The translations under genes and the position numbers were made by a program. Below are positions 36,775-47,027 of a stretch of 64,000 bases of DNA, one piece after another. This DNA comes from Psychrobacter cibarius (GTDB lineage Bacteria > Pseudomonadota > Gammaproteobacteria > Pseudomonadales > Moraxellaceae). Position 1 is the stretch's first letter. Each line of letters opens with the position of its first letter. The notes beneath the pieces were generated by a model. It was not told the DNA's origin, did no database searches, and saw only the letters and a list, made by a program, of their open reading frames with translations. The stretch spans positions 1,178,001-1,242,000 of the forward strand of contig CP131612.1 of the NCBI GenBank assembly GCA_030686115.1, written 5' to 3'.

Positions 36775-37866
36775 TTACACGTTAAATCTAAAGTGCATGA
36801 TATCGCCATCTTGTACGATATAGGTTTTGCCTTCTAAGCGTGATTTGCCAGCGGCAGCTGCGCCTTTTTCACCGCCATACTCGATAAAGTCATCATACGC
36901 AATGACTTCGGCACGAATGAAACCGCGCTCAAAATCGGTATGAATCACGCCAGCTGCTTGCGGAGCCGTTGCGCCAACTGCAACCGTCCAAGCGCGCACT
37001 TCTTTAACACCAGCAGTAAAGTAAGTCTGCATATCTAGCAAATCATAACCACCGCGAATGACTTGATCAAGTCCGGCTTCTTCCATATCCATCTCAGCTA
37101 AGAAGTCTTTTTTGTCGTCTTCATCAAGCTGAGCGATTTCAGATTCGATTTGGTTGCATAGAGCGATAACGATAGAATCTTCGCCAGTCGCATAGTTGCG
37201 TACCGCATCAAGGTAAGGGTTGTTTTCAAAGCCATCTTCACTGACGTTAGCGATATACATGGTTGGTTTTAGGGTGATTAAACCATAACTTCTGATGAGT
37301 TTTTTCTCATCAGCATCTAGGTTCGCTGCGCGTGCCGCTTTACCTTCGGCTAATAAAGGCTCAACTTTTTTAAAGATATCAAGCAATGCTTGCGCGTCTT
37401 TGTCGCCACCTTTAGCCTTTTTGGTTTGGTTGTGGATGGCACGCTCAACGGCCTCTAAATCTGCCAATGCCAATTCAGTATTAATGGTTTCGATATCATC
37501 AATAGGGCTGACGCGACCATCAACGTGGACGACGTTGTCATCATCAAAACAGCGTACGACGTGCGCAATCGCATCAGTCTCACGGATATTGGCTAGGAAC
37601 TGGTTGCCCATACCTTCGCCTTTTGAAGCACCAGCGACTAGACCTGCGATATCCACAAACTCCATCGTCGTTGGCAATACGCGCTCAGGCTTAACGATAT
37701 CAGCCAGTTTTTTAAGGCGTGGGTCAGGTACTGGTACGATACCTGTGTTGGGATCTTTGGTACAAAATGGAAAGTTTTCAGCGGCGATACCCGCTTTGGT
37801 CAACGCATTAAACAAGGTGGATTTACCCACGTTTGGTAGGCCGACGATGCCGCAATTAAAACCCAT
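36775..37866 (-). CDS. ychF: Redox-responsive ATPase YchF (OLA1 family)
   Basis: 363 aa. Obg-like P-loop [15 protein letters not shown], the [10 protein letters not shown] segment, the YLTAG-like [15 protein letters not shown] segment and a C-terminal TGS domain ending HFRFNV. Ribosome-associated ATPase. Monocistronic. Confidence 0.95.
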   Translation of the reverse strand: MGFNCGIVGLPNVGKSTLFNALTKAGIAAENFPFCTKDPNTGIVPVPDPRLKKLADIVKPERVLPTTMEFVDIAGLVAGASKGEGMGNQFLANIRETDAIAHVVRCFDDDNVVHVDGRVSPIDDIETINTELALADLEAVERAIHNQTKKAKGGDKDAQALLDIFKKVEPLLAEGKAARAANLDADEKKLIRSYGLITLKPTMYIANVSEDGFENNPYLDAVRNYATGEDSIVIALCNQIESEIAQLDEDDKKDFLAEMDMEEAGLDQVIRGGYDLLDMQTYFTAGVKEVRAWTVAVGATAPQAAGVIHTDFERGFIRAEVIAYDDFIEYGGEKGAAAAGKSRLEGKTYIVQDGDIMHFRFNV

Positions 37867-38228
37867 AACATTCTCTCAATATAATAATAAAATCAGTTGG
37901 TATAAAGATTGGTTAAATGATAAATCAAAATTGGGCACATTGTAGCAAATTTACCTGAATAGGGGTGAGGTTGTTGTATTGTATACTGAGATTTTGCTTC
38001 TTCTCATGACTGGCAATTTTGCTGTTTTATCGATTATGGTAAGCTGTGCTATAAAACGATAGTTTGGCTTGTAGGTGTATGACAGGTAAGCGCCTACGAC
38101 TCGTTACACTGTACGAGTAATCTTCATTATGAATACCAAGCGCTCTCAGTAAAATCTGCAAACCACTATGTATAAATACGCCATATCGATATAGGCCGCT
38201 AAAATAAAATGAAAGGCAAAACCTTATA
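37867..38228. other. Region between ychF and the UvrD/Shango cluster
   Basis: 362 bases, divergent. Contains two small adjacent hairpins, GTAGGTG / CGCCTAC (38071-38097) and ACTCGT / ACGAGT (38099-38118). No integrase, tRNA or direct repeat marking insertion is visible. Confidence 0.5.
38071..38118 (+). repeat. Two adjacent small hairpins upstream of the UvrD-like gene
   Basis: 7-bp and 6-bp stems back to back, with loops of 13 and 8 bases, 110 bases before the UvrD ATG. Could be a leader structure; no T-run follows. Confidence 0.4.
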
Positions 38229-40421
38229 ATGACTACCACGATCTTTGACACGCGCCACTACAATTATCCGCAGAACTTCATCGAGATTAAGCCCAAGCTG
38301 GCGCGTCTGGAAAAGGCCATTAAAAAGCTAGAGGAAAATTTAATCGATGCTAATAATGATGCAAGTATTGAGCTACTAAATGAAAGGCTGAATGGTGAAT
38401 TAGGGTTAAAAGTAGACTACGCTCGTGAATTAAATCCTGACCAATTATTAGCAGCCACAACTATCGAAGGCAAAGTTTTGGTTATAGCAGGAGCTGGCTC
38501 AGGTAAGACTAAAACGCTTACGTATCGTACCAGTTATTTATTAGAGAGTGGGGTCACGCCCAAAAGCATCTTGCTACTGACCTTTACGCGTAAAGCCGCC
38601 AATGAAATAAAAGATAGAGCTAAGTCTTTGCTTGCGAATACCTTATTTGATAAACAGTCTGATGAAGACTTGGTAAAGGATAAGCTGCCAACTGATAAAC
38701 GGCTCAACGATATCACCAGTGGTACTTTTCACTCTTTTTGCAATATGCTGCTGCGTCAATATTCAGGTTTATTGGGCATTAATCCGCGATTTACGATTTT
38801 AGACACGGGCGATAGTGAAGATGCCATCGACTTAATTCACAAAGAAAAAAAGTATCCCGCGCAAAATAAGAGCCAAGCATTCCCGCGCAAAAAGACACTG
38901 CAAAATATCATTTCTAGCTCTCGGAATAGACGTATTCACATCTGTGATTTAATCGAAAGCAGTTATCCTGACATCGCTGTGCATATTCCTATTATCGAAC
39001 AATTGGCAGTTGATTTCCATGAGTACAAGCGTGCCAATCATCTCTACGACTTTGACGATATTATCAGTCAGGTCGTGCGCCATTTGAAGACGAATGATAC
39101 CTTTCGCCAAATGCTACAAAACCAATATCGCTACATCATGGTCGATGAATATCAAGACACCAATATTCCGCAAAAGCAGCTTATCGATCTGATTTGCGCA
39201 CCTGCGTCGGTCTCGCTGATGGTCGTTGGCGATGATAATCAAAGTATCTATGCGTTTCGCGGTGCTAATTATGAGAACATCTTGCTCTTCGGTGAGACCT
39301 ATCCAGAAGCAAGCCTGATTAAACTTGAGCAAAACTATCGTAGTACGCCTGCTGTTTTAAATTTTATCAATGCATTGTCCGCGCAAATCACGTTAGGGTA
39401 TCAAAAACAATTGTACTCTGGTGCATTGATAAGTGGGCATAAGCCAGTGTTTAGCCGCCTAAGCAATGAGACAAAAGAAGCGAAATATATCGCCGATAAA
39501 ATCATCGAGCTAAAGTCGGATCATGACTACGATGATTTTGCGGTACTGTGCCGCACATCTTTTCAATCTAACTATGTCCAATTAGAGTTTATGGAGCGTC
39601 ATATTCCATTCATTGTGGTGGGCGGTATCAAGTTCATTGAAAGGCGACATATCAAAGATGTTTTGGCCTTTGTTAAAGTCCTCTATAACCCGAATGATAC
39701 GATTGCTTGGCATCGTATTTTAACCTTATTCCAAGGCGTGGGAATAGTCACCGCGACGTGTTTGACCCAAGCGATTAATGCCGATAACAACTCCTTTGAG
39801 CCACTACTCACGCCAAAGTTTGCTAAAAAAAGCGCACAGCTTGAGCCTTTATATAATACGCTGACTAAGGCAAATCAGGCTGAATCCGTCGAGAGGGTCA
39901 TTGAGCATATTTTAGAGTTCTATATTCCTGTCTTAAAAACAATTGAAGAAAATTGGCGAGAGCGCAACGAAGACTTTCGTGTGCTCAAAAATTTGGCAAT
40001 AGAACACAGTAGCCTTGATAACTTCTTAGAAAATTTGGCACTCGATCCGCCCAATGATTCGGTCGCAGCCATGGATAAACCAGAAGATAATGACACAGAT
40101 AAAGTGACGATTTCGACCATTCACAGTGCCAAAGGTTTAGAGTGGCCAGTGGTGTTTGTTAACTCATTGGTCGATGGTATCACGCCGCACTATCGCTCTT
40201 TGGATGACTTTGAGGCGCTAGAAGAAGAACGAAAATTATTCTACGTTGCTTGTAGTCGCGCCAAGAGCAGACTGTATCTAACGGCACCTGATTACTTTGC
40301 CAGTTATTCAGGGTATTTTGACAAGCCGTCGCGGTTTATCGCGGAGCTGTCTGCTGATGAAGTGACGGTAGAAAATTCTAAACAAGTGAGAGAAGAGAGT
40401 GATGATCCAGTGTGGTGGTGA
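38229..40421 (+). CDS. UvrD/Rep-type helicase next to a Shango-like cluster
   Basis: 730 aa SF1A helicase. All motifs are visible: Q motif LNPDQLLAATT, Walker A AGAGSGKTKTL, TFTRKAANEI, GTFHSFC, VDEYQDTN, GDDNQSIYAFRGA, LEQNYRS, STIHSAKGLEW, VACSRAKSRLYLT. About 70 charged, partly coiled N-terminal residues precede it, which is not typical of UvrD or Rep. It is 64 bases upstream of the TerB-domain gene on the same strand and so probably co-transcribed. It may be an accessory defence gene or simply a neighbouring helicase. Confidence 0.85.
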   Translation: MTTTIFDTRHYNYPQNFIEIKPKLARLEKAIKKLEENLIDANNDASIELLNERLNGELGLKVDYARELNPDQLLAATTIEGKVLVIAGAGSGKTKTLTYRTSYLLESGVTPKSILLLTFTRKAANEIKDRAKSLLANTLFDKQSDEDLVKDKLPTDKRLNDITSGTFHSFCNMLLRQYSGLLGINPRFTILDTGDSEDAIDLIHKEKKYPAQNKSQAFPRKKTLQNIISSSRNRRIHICDLIESSYPDIAVHIPIIEQLAVDFHEYKRANHLYDFDDIISQVVRHLKTNDTFRQMLQNQYRYIMVDEYQDTNIPQKQLIDLICAPASVSLMVVGDDNQSIYAFRGANYENILLFGETYPEASLIKLEQNYRSTPAVLNFINALSAQITLGYQKQLYSGALISGHKPVFSRLSNETKEAKYIADKIIELKSDHDYDDFAVLCRTSFQSNYVQLEFMERHIPFIVVGGIKFIERRHIKDVLAFVKVLYNPNDTIAWHRILTLFQGVGIVTATCLTQAINADNNSFEPLLTPKFAKKSAQLEPLYNTLTKANQAESVERVIEHILEFYIPVLKTIEENWRERNEDFRVLKNLAIEHSSLDNFLENLALDPPNDSVAAMDKPEDNDTDKVTISTIHSAKGLEWPVVFVNSLVDGITPHYRSLDDFEALEEERKLFYVACSRAKSRLYLTAPDYFASYSGYFDKPSRFIAELSADEVTVENSKQVREESDDPVWW

Positions 40422-40485
40422 TTTTTTTGTTTATCGATAAATAATGTAAAAATACAGGCATAAATAATGCACGTTTGTTGTTAGA

Positions 40486-42957
40486 ATGGTATCGGCGACC
40501 GATTCTTTACACCAACCTTCGTACTACTCAGCATGGACTTTATCATTAATGAAGAATTTTATTGCCGACGTGAAGGCACTTTTTAGACAAAAATATGATG
40601 CCGACGCTCAAGGTAATAAAGCAAATAAGCCCGCCTTTATAGACTTACCACCTGATATCAAGCCCGATAACCGGCATAGAGTAAGTCAGTCTAGTCAAAA
40701 TGATGATACAGATGATTTCGCGTCATTTATCATCTCATCTGGTAAATCTAACAATGTTTCTGGTGTTTCAGCCAATAAGCAGTTAGGACGCTGGTTCAAA
40801 GAAAATGAATCCTTTGATATTAAAGGACGCTTTATTGACCGCGGTTTTTATTATGTTGGTGGTCAGCTTACAATGCTAACGGGGTTTGGTATTGAACCTT
40901 CGCTAGTCGATGACAGTTTACCTGCCAGCTCTCCAAACATCATCCACAGTATTTCGCAAATTTATTATGATGAGTCGCTTGGTTATTGGCCAAGTTATGA
41001 GCGTTTGTCCATTAAATGCCGAGGCGCTTATCTTGATTGGCTAGCTTCAAATCGCGCGCATCCAAGTACGCCTATTGGCTATGTATTCATTTATTTTGGC
41101 GGTTTTGAGCGCCGTATCATTGAACATATTAACGATGATGTTGTCTCCGATACTGAGTTTATGGCTATCTATGAAGAAGTGACACGACTCAATCGTATTT
41201 ATGGCAGCCAGTCTGCTTCGTTCGACAGTTATTCAGCACATTTTTTAGCATTTATGACTCTTATTCGGTCCTTGTTATTTGAAGACAAAGCGCAAACAGG
41301 GCATTTACTACCACCGCCTGTCACTAGCCAAAACCTAAACTTTAAGATGCATTTGGCAAAGACGGTAGCGTTGCAATTGCCTATTCCTGCGTCATTAGCA
41401 TGGGAGTGGTTGGTATATTCTAATGAATACAATTTTAAAACTCCCGCCAAGCGCTGTGAAGATACGTTCAAAGATTTATTTAAAATTCTTTACCATGACG
41501 CTTATCCAAACGGTTTTGTAGTTTCTGCCAATAAAACTAGGCTCAAGCTCATCTATAACGCTGCTAGTCGTTCTATCATTAGCGTAGATCTTACACTTGA
41601 TGACTTGCCAGACCCAAGCATCCTGCGAGCACCTGTCAAAAAACTTATAACTATCGCTGAACAATGCAATGATGCTTTAGATGCTTACAGTCGTTATCTG
41701 GGAAAAGAAGGCCGCTCGGCTGATGATATTGCCGCTGTTATGCTACTGCCGAAACCCTTGCTTCATAACTATCACCATCCTGCAATTGAAAAATTTAAAA
41801 CATGGGCACAGTCCATTATAGAAAACGATGAAGGGCTGACAACGACTAAAGAGTTATGGGCATATTTGGATGAAACTTTGTCGCCAACATCTAGCAAAGC
41901 GCTGAGTAAAAAACAAAATGAGCTGATTATTAATTTGGTAGAGCTTGCTGGTTTTGGTATTGCTCCAGACCAACGTTATCATCAGACGCGCTTGCAATCG
42001 GACGGTTATGCCGTGCTATTTGTTTGCGATCATGATGCGCATTGTGAAGGTTTCGAACCGAGCTCGTCGTTCTATCAAATCAGTCTAGCTATGAGATTAG
42101 GGGCAATGGTAGCGACTATTAATGGTTATGTTGATAAAAGGGAAGTGGATACACTATTGACGCTGCTCAATCAAGACAGTCAACTGACCACTATTGAAAA
42201 AGAATCGCTGACCGCTTATTTGCTATGGCAGTTAAATACCCCAGCAAATATGGCAGGTCTAAAAGCGACATTGGCTGATCTTGACGCGCAATATATTGGC
42301 TTTATCAGCCGTTTTATCATTACTGTTGCTTTAGCGAATGGCAATATTGAACCCAGTCAAATCAAACAAATCGAAAAATTATATCAAGCTTTAGGTCTGG
42401 ATAAAACGTTAGTGACTAGTGATATTCATCAGCTAACGACGAATAAAAAAGTAAACATAGGCATAAAAAATGAGCCCGAAACCAAAGATAATAGCAGCAA
42501 AAGTAGCCGTTCATTTAGTTTTGATGCTGAACTGTTGGCGCTACATGAACGTGAGACTGCAGTGGCTAAAGCGATGCTAAGTAAGATCTTTGCTGTAGAA
42601 GATGAAGAAAGCGAAGATGATATAAAAGATAGTGTACTATTAAAAATAAGCAGTAAGACGGCGACTGAGCATCAGAGTAACGTGCCTGTTAACAAGCATA
42701 GTTCAGGTAATGAGGCGGTCATAAAGGGACTAGATCGTAGTCACAGCCAACTGTATCAAGAGCTTATTAGTGCCGAAGTATGGCAACGTGAAGCCGTCAA
42801 CGAATTATGCGAATCGTTAAATCTAATGATAAATGGCGCTATCGAAACCATTAACGACTGGGCATACGATAAAGTTGATGCACCCGTATTAGAAGATGAT
42901 GATGAAGTGGTCGTTGATTTTGAGATTGTCGACGAGTTAAAAGCGTTGAATTCATAG
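40486..42957 (+). CDS. TerB-domain protein, SngA-like (Shango)
   Basis: 823 aa. A TerB_N region (LGRWFKENESFDIKGRFIDRGFYYVGG, about residues 105-300) leads to a TerB helical domain (about 535-655, MRLGAMVATINGYVDKREVD ... FIITVALANGNIEPSQI), then a TerB_C-like end (about 680-823). The two acidic motif regions fit a metal-binding role. TerB_N plus TerB_C proteins encoded before a P-loop ATPase and DEAD/DEAH helicase are the SngA component of Shango. The ATG at 40486 lacks a good ribosome site; Met22 (40549) is an alternative start. Confidence 0.75.
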   Translation: MVSATDSLHQPSYYSAWTLSLMKNFIADVKALFRQKYDADAQGNKANKPAFIDLPPDIKPDNRHRVSQSSQNDDTDDFASFIISSGKSNNVSGVSANKQLGRWFKENESFDIKGRFIDRGFYYVGGQLTMLTGFGIEPSLVDDSLPASSPNIIHSISQIYYDESLGYWPSYERLSIKCRGAYLDWLASNRAHPSTPIGYVFIYFGGFERRIIEHINDDVVSDTEFMAIYEEVTRLNRIYGSQSASFDSYSAHFLAFMTLIRSLLFEDKAQTGHLLPPPVTSQNLNFKMHLAKTVALQLPIPASLAWEWLVYSNEYNFKTPAKRCEDTFKDLFKILYHDAYPNGFVVSANKTRLKLIYNAASRSIISVDLTLDDLPDPSILRAPVKKLITIAEQCNDALDAYSRYLGKEGRSADDIAAVMLLPKPLLHNYHHPAIEKFKTWAQSIIENDEGLTTTKELWAYLDETLSPTSSKALSKKQNELIINLVELAGFGIAPDQRYHQTRLQSDGYAVLFVCDHDAHCEGFEPSSSFYQISLAMRLGAMVATINGYVDKREVDTLLTLLNQDSQLTTIEKESLTAYLLWQLNTPANMAGLKATLADLDAQYIGFISRFIITVALANGNIEPSQIKQIEKLYQALGLDKTLVTSDIHQLTTNKKVNIGIKNEPETKDNSSKSSRSFSFDAELLALHERETAVAKAMLSKIFAVEDEESEDDIKDSVLLKISSKTATEHQSNVPVNKHSSGNEAVIKGLDRSHSQLYQELISAEVWQREAVNELCESLNLMINGAIETINDWAYDKVDAPVLEDDDEVVVDFEIVDELKALNS

Positions 42958-43005
42958 CACATAAAAATTAGCACACTAAAAATAGTGGATTAAAAAGGAA
43001 TAAAG

Positions 43006-44328
43006 ATGAGTGGTAAAAAAATTAGAGCCAAAGAACGCGACGCGATTATCCAGTCGCTCAAGGCTGGCGTTACCCCCAAAGTTGGTATTCAGCATATCCA
43101 AGTGGGACGTATTAATGAGCTCAAAGCTTTGATAGATGATATTGAACGTGTGGCTGATGGCGGTTCTGCGTTTCGGCTGATTATTGGGGAATATGGGTCG
43201 GGCAAGACTTTCTTTTTGAGCGTGGTTCGCGCCATTGCACTTGAGCGTAAATTGGTCACGGTGAATGCGGATTTATCGCCTGACAGACGCATTCAAGCAT
43301 CGTCAGGCCAAGCGAGGAATTTATATTCTGAGCTGATGCGTAACTTATCGACGCGCAATAAGCCTGATGGCAATGGGCTTGCTAGTGTGGTTGAGCGTTT
43401 TATTACCGAAGCACGAAAACAAGCGGACAGTAGCGGAGAGGCTATCAGTGACGTTATCCAGCAAAATTTAGCTGAATTGACTGAGTTGGTAGGTGGTTAT
43501 GATTTTGCAAAAGTCATTGAAGCTTATTGGCAAGGGCACGAAGAAGGTAATGACGAGTTAAAAGCCAACGCTATTCGCTGGTTACGTGCAGAATACGCTA
43601 CTAAGACTGATGCCAGACGCGACTTAGGTGTGCGCACTATTATTTCCGACTCATCCTTTTATGACTCTTTAAAAATCATGAGTTTATTCGTCCGTCAAGC
43701 TGGTTATCAAGGATTGCTCGTTAATTTGGACGAGATGGTCAATCTATACAAGCTTAACAGCACTCAAGCGCGCCAAGGTAACTATGAGCAAATATTGCGT
43801 ATCTTAAATGATTGTTTGCAAGGTACAGCTGAGCATTTAGGGTTTTTATTAGGGGGTACGCCTGAGTTTTTACTCGATCCGCGCAAAGGCTTATACAGCT
43901 ACGATGCTTTGCAAACTCGCTTAGCGGACAACAGCTTTGCCAAGCAGGCAGGGGTAATTGATTATTCTTCTCCAGCGTTACATTTGGCTAGCCTAACGCC
44001 AGAGGAGCTGTATATTTTGCTAAAAAACCTACGTCATGTTTATGCAGGCGGCGATGAGTCTGCATATCTAGTGCCTGATGAATCACTACAAGCTTTCTTG
44101 CAACACTGTAGCCAAACGATTGGCGATGCTTACTTCAGAACGCCACGTAATACCATCAAGGCATTTTTAGATATGCTAGCTGTCATCGACCAAAATCCTA
44201 CTATCTCATGGAATCATCTGATTCAATCCGTAGCTATCGACCCTGAAACACCTTCAGATATGGACATCGATATGAGCGACCTTAGTGACATGGATGAAGA
44301 TGATGGACTAGCAGACTTTAGCTTATAA
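43006..44328 (+). CDS. P-loop ATPase, SngB-like (DUF2791/BrxC-BrxD type)
   Basis: 440 aa. Walker A GEYGSGKT at residues 61-68, Walker B LVNLDEMV at about 240, and the surrounding IRAKERDAIIQSLKAGVTPKVGIQHIQVGR start typical of DUF2791 ATP-binding proteins, also found as BrxD in BREX. Good ribosome site (AAGGA, 6 bases from ATG). 48 bases after the TerB gene and 28 before the helicase gene, so one operon. The acidic, Met/Asp-rich tail is unusual. Confidence 0.78.
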   Translation: MSGKKIRAKERDAIIQSLKAGVTPKVGIQHIQVGRINELKALIDDIERVADGGSAFRLIIGEYGSGKTFFLSVVRAIALERKLVTVNADLSPDRRIQASSGQARNLYSELMRNLSTRNKPDGNGLASVVERFITEARKQADSSGEAISDVIQQNLAELTELVGGYDFAKVIEAYWQGHEEGNDELKANAIRWLRAEYATKTDARRDLGVRTIISDSSFYDSLKIMSLFVRQAGYQGLLVNLDEMVNLYKLNSTQARQGNYEQILRILNDCLQGTAEHLGFLLGGTPEFLLDPRKGLYSYDALQTRLADNSFAKQAGVIDYSSPALHLASLTPEELYILLKNLRHVYAGGDESAYLVPDESLQAFLQHCSQTIGDAYFRTPRNTIKAFLDMLAVIDQNPTISWNHLIQSVAIDPETPSDMDIDMSDLSDMDEDDGLADFSL

Positions 44329-44356
44329 GACGAATGCCTACTTTGAGAGATTTAAT

Positions 44357-46711
44357 TTGAGAGATGCCCATACTGAGCTTGATAAGCGTATACAACGCTG
44401 GATATTTGACCAAGGCTGGCATGGACTCCGGGAAGTACAAGCCAAAGCCATTGCGCCCATTTTATCAGGGCAAACGGATGTGCTTATTAGTGCGGCAACC
44501 GCTGCGGGTAAAACAGAAGCTTTCTTTTTGCCTGCCTGTAGCGCTATCGCTCATCAAGACAAGGGCGTTGGTATTCTTTATATCAGTCCGTTAAAAGCTT
44601 TGATTAATGACCAGTATCGACGCTTGCAAAGTCTAGCAGAGCTGCTCGATATGCAAGTGACGCCTTGGCATGGTGACAGTGCGCTAGCTAAAAAGAAGCA
44701 ACAGAAAAAGTCGCCATCGGGTATTATTTTGATTACCCCTGAATCGCTTGAGTCTCTACTAATACGAGATGCAGGCTGGGTGAAACAAGCTTTTGGCGAG
44801 CTCAAATATATTGTCATTGACGAGTTTCATGCCTTCTTGGGTAGCGAGCGTGGTCAGCATCTATTGTCACTTTTGACCCGTCTTGAGCATGTAGCTGGAC
44901 GGCTAGACGCGCCTATTCCACGAGTGGCATTAAGTGCAACTTTGGGCGATATAGAAACTGTGCCTTTATCACTACGCCCCAATAATTCTTTACCTTGTGT
45001 CATTATTAAGGATACTGAATCGACTTCCAACGTCAAAGTTCAGCTAAAAGGTTATGTAGACCCTAACCAAGTAATGCACAAGCTTCAAAGCAATGGGTCT
45101 AAGAGCTATTATGATAATAATGACATTGATGAGAGCTATATAGCTATTGATTCGAAAAGCGAAAGTGCTCAGATTAGTGAGTTTAAGGATGATAATTCTC
45201 TAATTCATAGTTATCAGCTTGCTCATGATGCTCAATCACAAATATGCACGGATTTATATCGCTTCTGCCGTGGCGGTAATCATCTTATATTCGCCAATAG
45301 CCGTAAGCGTACTGAACTCATAGCTGCATTGCTAAGTGACAAGTGTGAGCATAATATCGTTCCCAATGAGTTTTTCCCCCACCACGGCTCGTTAGCAAAA
45401 GAATTAAGAGAAGGTTTAGAGCAGCGTTTGCAAAAAGAGGATTTGCCGACTACCGCCGTCTGTACCATGACTTTAGAGCTAGGTATAGATATTGGTAAAG
45501 TTGATTCTGTCGTACAAGTGACAGCTCCGCATTCAGTTTCAAGCTTACGGCAACGGCTTGGGCGCTCGGGTAGGCGCGGTGGTTCGTCAGTGCTGCGTAT
45601 GCTTATCACCGAAAAGCAAATCGATATCGATACCAGTTTGGTGGATAGACTGCGACTACAGCTTATACAGTCATTAGCAATGATAAGACTGCTTATCGCT
45701 AGCAGATGGTTTGAGCCTGCCGATACGTCGCTCTATCACTTCTCAACGCTCCTTCATCAAGTGCTCGCGACTATCGGTCAATGGGGTGGTATCCGTGCCG
45801 ACCAAATTTATACTTTGCTATGTAGACAAGGACCTTTTCAAAAGATAACGCCTACTCACTTTAAATCCTTATTATCACAAATGGGCGCGATGCAACTGAT
45901 TACTCAGCTTGGCAATCAGCAATTGGTATTAGGGATAGTAGGCGAGCGTATCGTTGGTCATTATACTTTTTATGCGGTGTTTAAAACGCCAGAGGAATAT
46001 CGTCTTGTGGCTGGTAGTAAAACACTAGGCACATTACCCGTCACTACTTTGCTGCTACCCGAACAATACATCATCTTTGCGGGTATACGCTGGCAAGTCA
46101 AAGATATCGATATGGATAAAAAGGTCATTTATGTGGTTGCTGTCCAAGGCGGCGGTCAGCCTCCAAAATTTGATGGCGGCGGAGATATGTCGATACACGA
46201 CCGAGTCCGTCAAGAGATGTATGACATATTAACTAAAGGTGACTATCGTATTTCAGTCGGCGATAAAAAAGTCGATTTTGCTGATAAAACGGCGCGTGAA
46301 TTGTTTACAGAAAGCATTGAGACTTTTGATAGGTGTCAATTGCGTCATCGGCCAATAATAGATCAAGACGGTAATACTTATATTTTTACATGGCGCGGAG
46401 ACAAAGTCGTTCATACCCTAGCAGCTTTGCTTATGCAGCATGATTTCTCTACTGAGGTATATGCAGGAGTTATCTGTGTTCATAAAGTCAATTCGGTTCA
46501 GGTTATTAGGTTTTTGAGAGATTTAGCCTCCAGTAATATGCCGTCTGCGACTGAGCTTGCCGAAAACGTACCCAACAAGATGATTGAGAAATTTGATGAA
46601 TATTTGCCTGAGGATTTATTAAATCTTGGCTACGGTGCAAAGGCTTTTGATACTGATGGTCTCAGTGACTGGTTGCAGCTATTATTTGAAAGAGAAGTTG
46701 ACTACAAATAA
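44357..46711 (+). CDS. Lhr-like DEAD/DEAH helicase, SngC-like
   Basis: 784 aa from a TTG start at 44357 with GAGAG 7 bases upstream; no ATG in this frame precedes the conserved start. Walker A AATAAGKT (about 46-53), DEFH box IDEFHAF (about 154), ALSATLGD motif III, TLELGIDIG, and QRLGRSGRRG motif VI. The C-terminal third is Lhr-like and unnamed. Completes a three-gene set matching Shango (SngA, SngB, SngC). Confidence 0.8.
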   Translation: MRDAHTELDKRIQRWIFDQGWHGLREVQAKAIAPILSGQTDVLISAATAAGKTEAFFLPACSAIAHQDKGVGILYISPLKALINDQYRRLQSLAELLDMQVTPWHGDSALAKKKQQKKSPSGIILITPESLESLLIRDAGWVKQAFGELKYIVIDEFHAFLGSERGQHLLSLLTRLEHVAGRLDAPIPRVALSATLGDIETVPLSLRPNNSLPCVIIKDTESTSNVKVQLKGYVDPNQVMHKLQSNGSKSYYDNNDIDESYIAIDSKSESAQISEFKDDNSLIHSYQLAHDAQSQICTDLYRFCRGGNHLIFANSRKRTELIAALLSDKCEHNIVPNEFFPHHGSLAKELREGLEQRLQKEDLPTTAVCTMTLELGIDIGKVDSVVQVTAPHSVSSLRQRLGRSGRRGGSSVLRMLITEKQIDIDTSLVDRLRLQLIQSLAMIRLLIASRWFEPADTSLYHFSTLLHQVLATIGQWGGIRADQIYTLLCRQGPFQKITPTHFKSLLSQMGAMQLITQLGNQQLVLGIVGERIVGHYTFYAVFKTPEEYRLVAGSKTLGTLPVTTLLLPEQYIIFAGIRWQVKDIDMDKKVIYVVAVQGGGQPPKFDGGGDMSIHDRVRQEMYDILTKGDYRISVGDKKVDFADKTARELFTESIETFDRCQLRHRPIIDQDGNTYIFTWRGDKVVHTLAALLMQHDFSTEVYAGVICVHKVNSVQVIRFLRDLASSNMPSATELAENVPNKMIEKFDEYLPEDLLNLGYGAKAFDTDGLSDWLQLLFEREVDYK

Positions 46712-47027
46712 AATTTTGGAAGCTACGCAACGCACCACCTTTTTGTAAAATATGTTTATTACTTCAATAGCGTTTCTAAATAACCGACTAGAATTACCTA
46801 TATTCAGTTTAGAAAGAATAATTTAAAGACAAAACCTTCGTTAACTTATTAAATTATTCCTATCAAAAATACCTTTTCAAAAACCCCATAACCAAAAGTA
46901 TTTAATAGCAAAAATATTTATGAGATTGGGGTTTAATATTCAGCTCAATACGTTACTATTACCACCTTATTCCGTTAGACCCTCATATTTGATACTCTGT
47001 ATTAACACCATAAGAAAAGGATAGGTT
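46712..47027. other. Intergenic region between the defence cluster and dadA-like gene
   Basis: 316 bases, very AT-rich. A loose inverted repeat (AACCCCA near 46882, TGGGGTT near 46927) is all I see. No hairpin terminator right after the helicase gene. Confidence 0.5.

Noticed and set aside
37295..37945. 216-residue plus-strand open frame.
   Set aside because: Antisense shadow of ychF, with no ribosome site.
38027..38251. 74-residue minus-strand open frame upstream of the UvrD-like gene.
   Set aside because: No ribosome site, no recognisable composition, and it overlaps the start of a well-supported gene.
42046..42062. T-arm-like GTTTCGAACC suggesting a tRNA.
   Set aside because: It lies inside the TerB-domain gene, and no acceptor or anticodon stems fit around it.
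40486..42957. Tellurite resistance gene, from the TerB fold.
   Set aside because: No terC, terD or terZ neighbours; TerB_N/TerB_C context is that of defence genes.
43006..46711. BREX system, suggested by the BrxD-like ATPase and Lhr-like helicase.
   Set aside because: No brxL, pglX, pglZ or brxA/B gene is present; the TerB partner fits Shango better.
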